Below are positions 14,827 to 15,713 of a DNA stretch of 15,713 nucleotides, in pieces. A model generated the notes under the pieces. The model worked only from the letters and a program-made list of their open reading frames with translations. It did no database searches and was not told the origin of the DNA. Made by a program: the position numbers and the translations under genes. Within the stretch, counting starts at the first letter, position 1. Each line of letters starts with the position of its first letter. The stretch is from contig DAOTVZ010000171.1 of the NCBI GenBank assembly GCA_034436045.1, positions 1 to 15,713 on the forward strand, written 5' to 3'. This stretch comes from H111-94 sp034436045 (GTDB lineage: Bacteria; Chloroflexota; Ktedonobacteria; Ktedonobacterales; Ktedonobacteraceae).

Positions 14827-15711
14827 ATGGTTGTGATGGTAGAATGGGTAGATGATGAATGCGAGGCCGAGGACAATGGGGAGCCGGAGATAGATAACAC
14901 GATACGGCAGTACCTCGCTGAAATTGGGCGCTATCCCCTGCTCACCGCCGAACAGGAACTACAGTTGACGCGCAGGGTGGCAGATGGCGATACGCTTGCT
15001 ATGCAGCAACTGATCGAGGCCAACCTGCGCCTGGTCGTCAGCATTGCCAGGCGCTATAACAATCACGGCATTTCGCTACTTGATCTCATTCAGGAGGGCA
15101 ACCTGGGGCTGATCCGCGCAGCCCAAAAATTCGACCCGCAGCGCGGTTTCCGCTTCAGCACCTACGCTACATGGTGGATTCGCCAGGCCATGAGCCGGGC
15201 GATTGCCGAACATACCCACGCTCTGCATATCCCCGTTCACGTGATGGAATTGATCTACAAGATGAAGCGCGTCACCCGCCAGCTTTACCAGGAGTTGGGG
15301 CGCGAACCGACAGCCCAGGAGATTGCACGCAAGCTGCATATCACCCGCGAGCGGATCGTCGAGTTGCAGAGTATGGCCGAGGCACCGGTTTCACTGGATG
15401 CACCGCTGAACGAGGATGAGCAGTATCACCTGGGTGATACCTTAGAGGACACCTGCGTGACTGCGCCGTCCGATGCTGTGACACACCAGGCGCTGCATGA
15501 CCAGATCGTCAACGCCATGACAACGCTGAGCCAGCGTGAACGCCAGATCATCGAGCTACGCTACGGGCTACACGATGGCTATTGTCACACGTTAGAGGAG
15601 GTCAGTAATCACTTCAAGCTCACACGGGAGCGTATTCGCCAGATTGAGGTGAAAGCGCTCAGAACACTACGTCAGCCTATGCAGATACACTTACTACGTG
15701 ATCTCGCCTGA
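14827..15711 (+). CDS. RNA polymerase sigma-70 family factor (RpoD/SigA-like, group 2)
   Basis: A 294-residue protein. The start ATG 14827 has AGAAGGAG 8 bases upstream. Region 1.2 (about 24-54, IRQYLAEIGRYPLLTAEQE), region 2 (62-132, with LIQEGNLGLIRAAQKFDPQRGFRFSTYATWWIRQ), region 3 (138-215) and region 4 (232-284, with TLEEVSNHFKLTRERIRQIEVKALR) are all present. Region 1.1 and the long non-conserved insert of primary sigma factors are absent, which points to a group-2 or compact SigA-like factor directing RNA polymerase to an alternative promoter set. Region 2.4 reads MSRAIAEHTHALHIPVH where primary factors typically have ITRAIADQARTIRIPVH. This could alter recognition of the upstream -10 region. 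It is the only plus-strand gene here; no anti-sigma gene is seen within the window. Confidence 0.93.
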   Translation: MVVMVEWVDDECEAEDNGEPEIDNTIRQYLAEIGRYPLLTAEQELQLTRRVADGDTLAMQQLIEANLRLVVSIARRYNNHGISLLDLIQEGNLGLIRAAQKFDPQRGFRFSTYATWWIRQAMSRAIAEHTHALHIPVHVMELIYKMKRVTRQLYQELGREPTAQEIARKLHITRERIVELQSMAEAPVSLDAPLNEDEQYHLGDTLEDTCVTAPSDAVTHQALHDQIVNAMTTLSQRERQIIELRYGLHDGYCHTLEEVSNHFKLTRERIRQIEVKALRTLRQPMQIHLLRDLA

Positions 15712-15713
15712 CG

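Overview
The window reads like a chromosomal segment of a Chloroflexota bacterium, most likely a Ktedonobacteria-type lineage. This rests on inference: large PAS and histidine-kinase proteins, secreted Vgb-type propellers with Pro/Ser/Thr linkers, 'FAEG' beta-sandwich repeats, short palindromic GGGGCGTGAT repeats and a compact group-2 sigma-70 factor are features I associate with that group. No rRNA, tRNA, transposase, integrase or CRISPR array is visible. All genes but one lie on the minus strand; the exception is the sigma factor at the right end.

Layout from left to right. Bases 1-410 are a tandem array of 75-77 bp units, closed on the right by a perfect palindrome that overlaps the stop codon of the next gene. 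At 408-2288 (-) lies a GT39/PMT-like membrane glycosyltransferase. Just upstream of it (2316-2609) is a remnant encoding only the C-terminal domain of a second, diverged copy. At 2715-6520 (-) lies a tightly packed three-gene signalling operon: a soluble triple-PAS protein, a histidine kinase with no recognisable sensor domain that starts by ATGA overlap, and a receiver-histidine kinase hybrid 3 bp further on. No DNA-binding output domain is encoded there.

A strong intrinsic terminator (6661-6710) separates that operon from two large secreted paralogues, 6719-9877 (-) and 10034-12652 (-). Both carry nearly the same seven-bladed virginiamycin-B-lyase-like propeller but different C-termini: three LamG/jelly-roll-like domains in one and four FAEG beta-sandwich repeats in the other. 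An 18-bp inverted repeat lies between them. At 12840-14315 (-) is a two-TM membrane protein with an IPT/TIG-like extracytoplasmic domain. A 511-bp divergent intergenic region with a 22-bp palindrome separates it from a sigma-70 factor (14827-15711, +).

Functional reading (inference): the right two thirds looks like a cell-surface module. It comprises two secreted, domain-swapped propeller proteins and a membrane-tethered partner, next to an alternative sigma factor with an unusual region 2.4. The left third is an independent signalling operon followed by an envelope glycosyltransferase. The most notable features are the domain-swapped propeller pair, the split sensor/kinase pair with a heptad-phased fourfold motif, and the set of palindromes at the candidate control regions.
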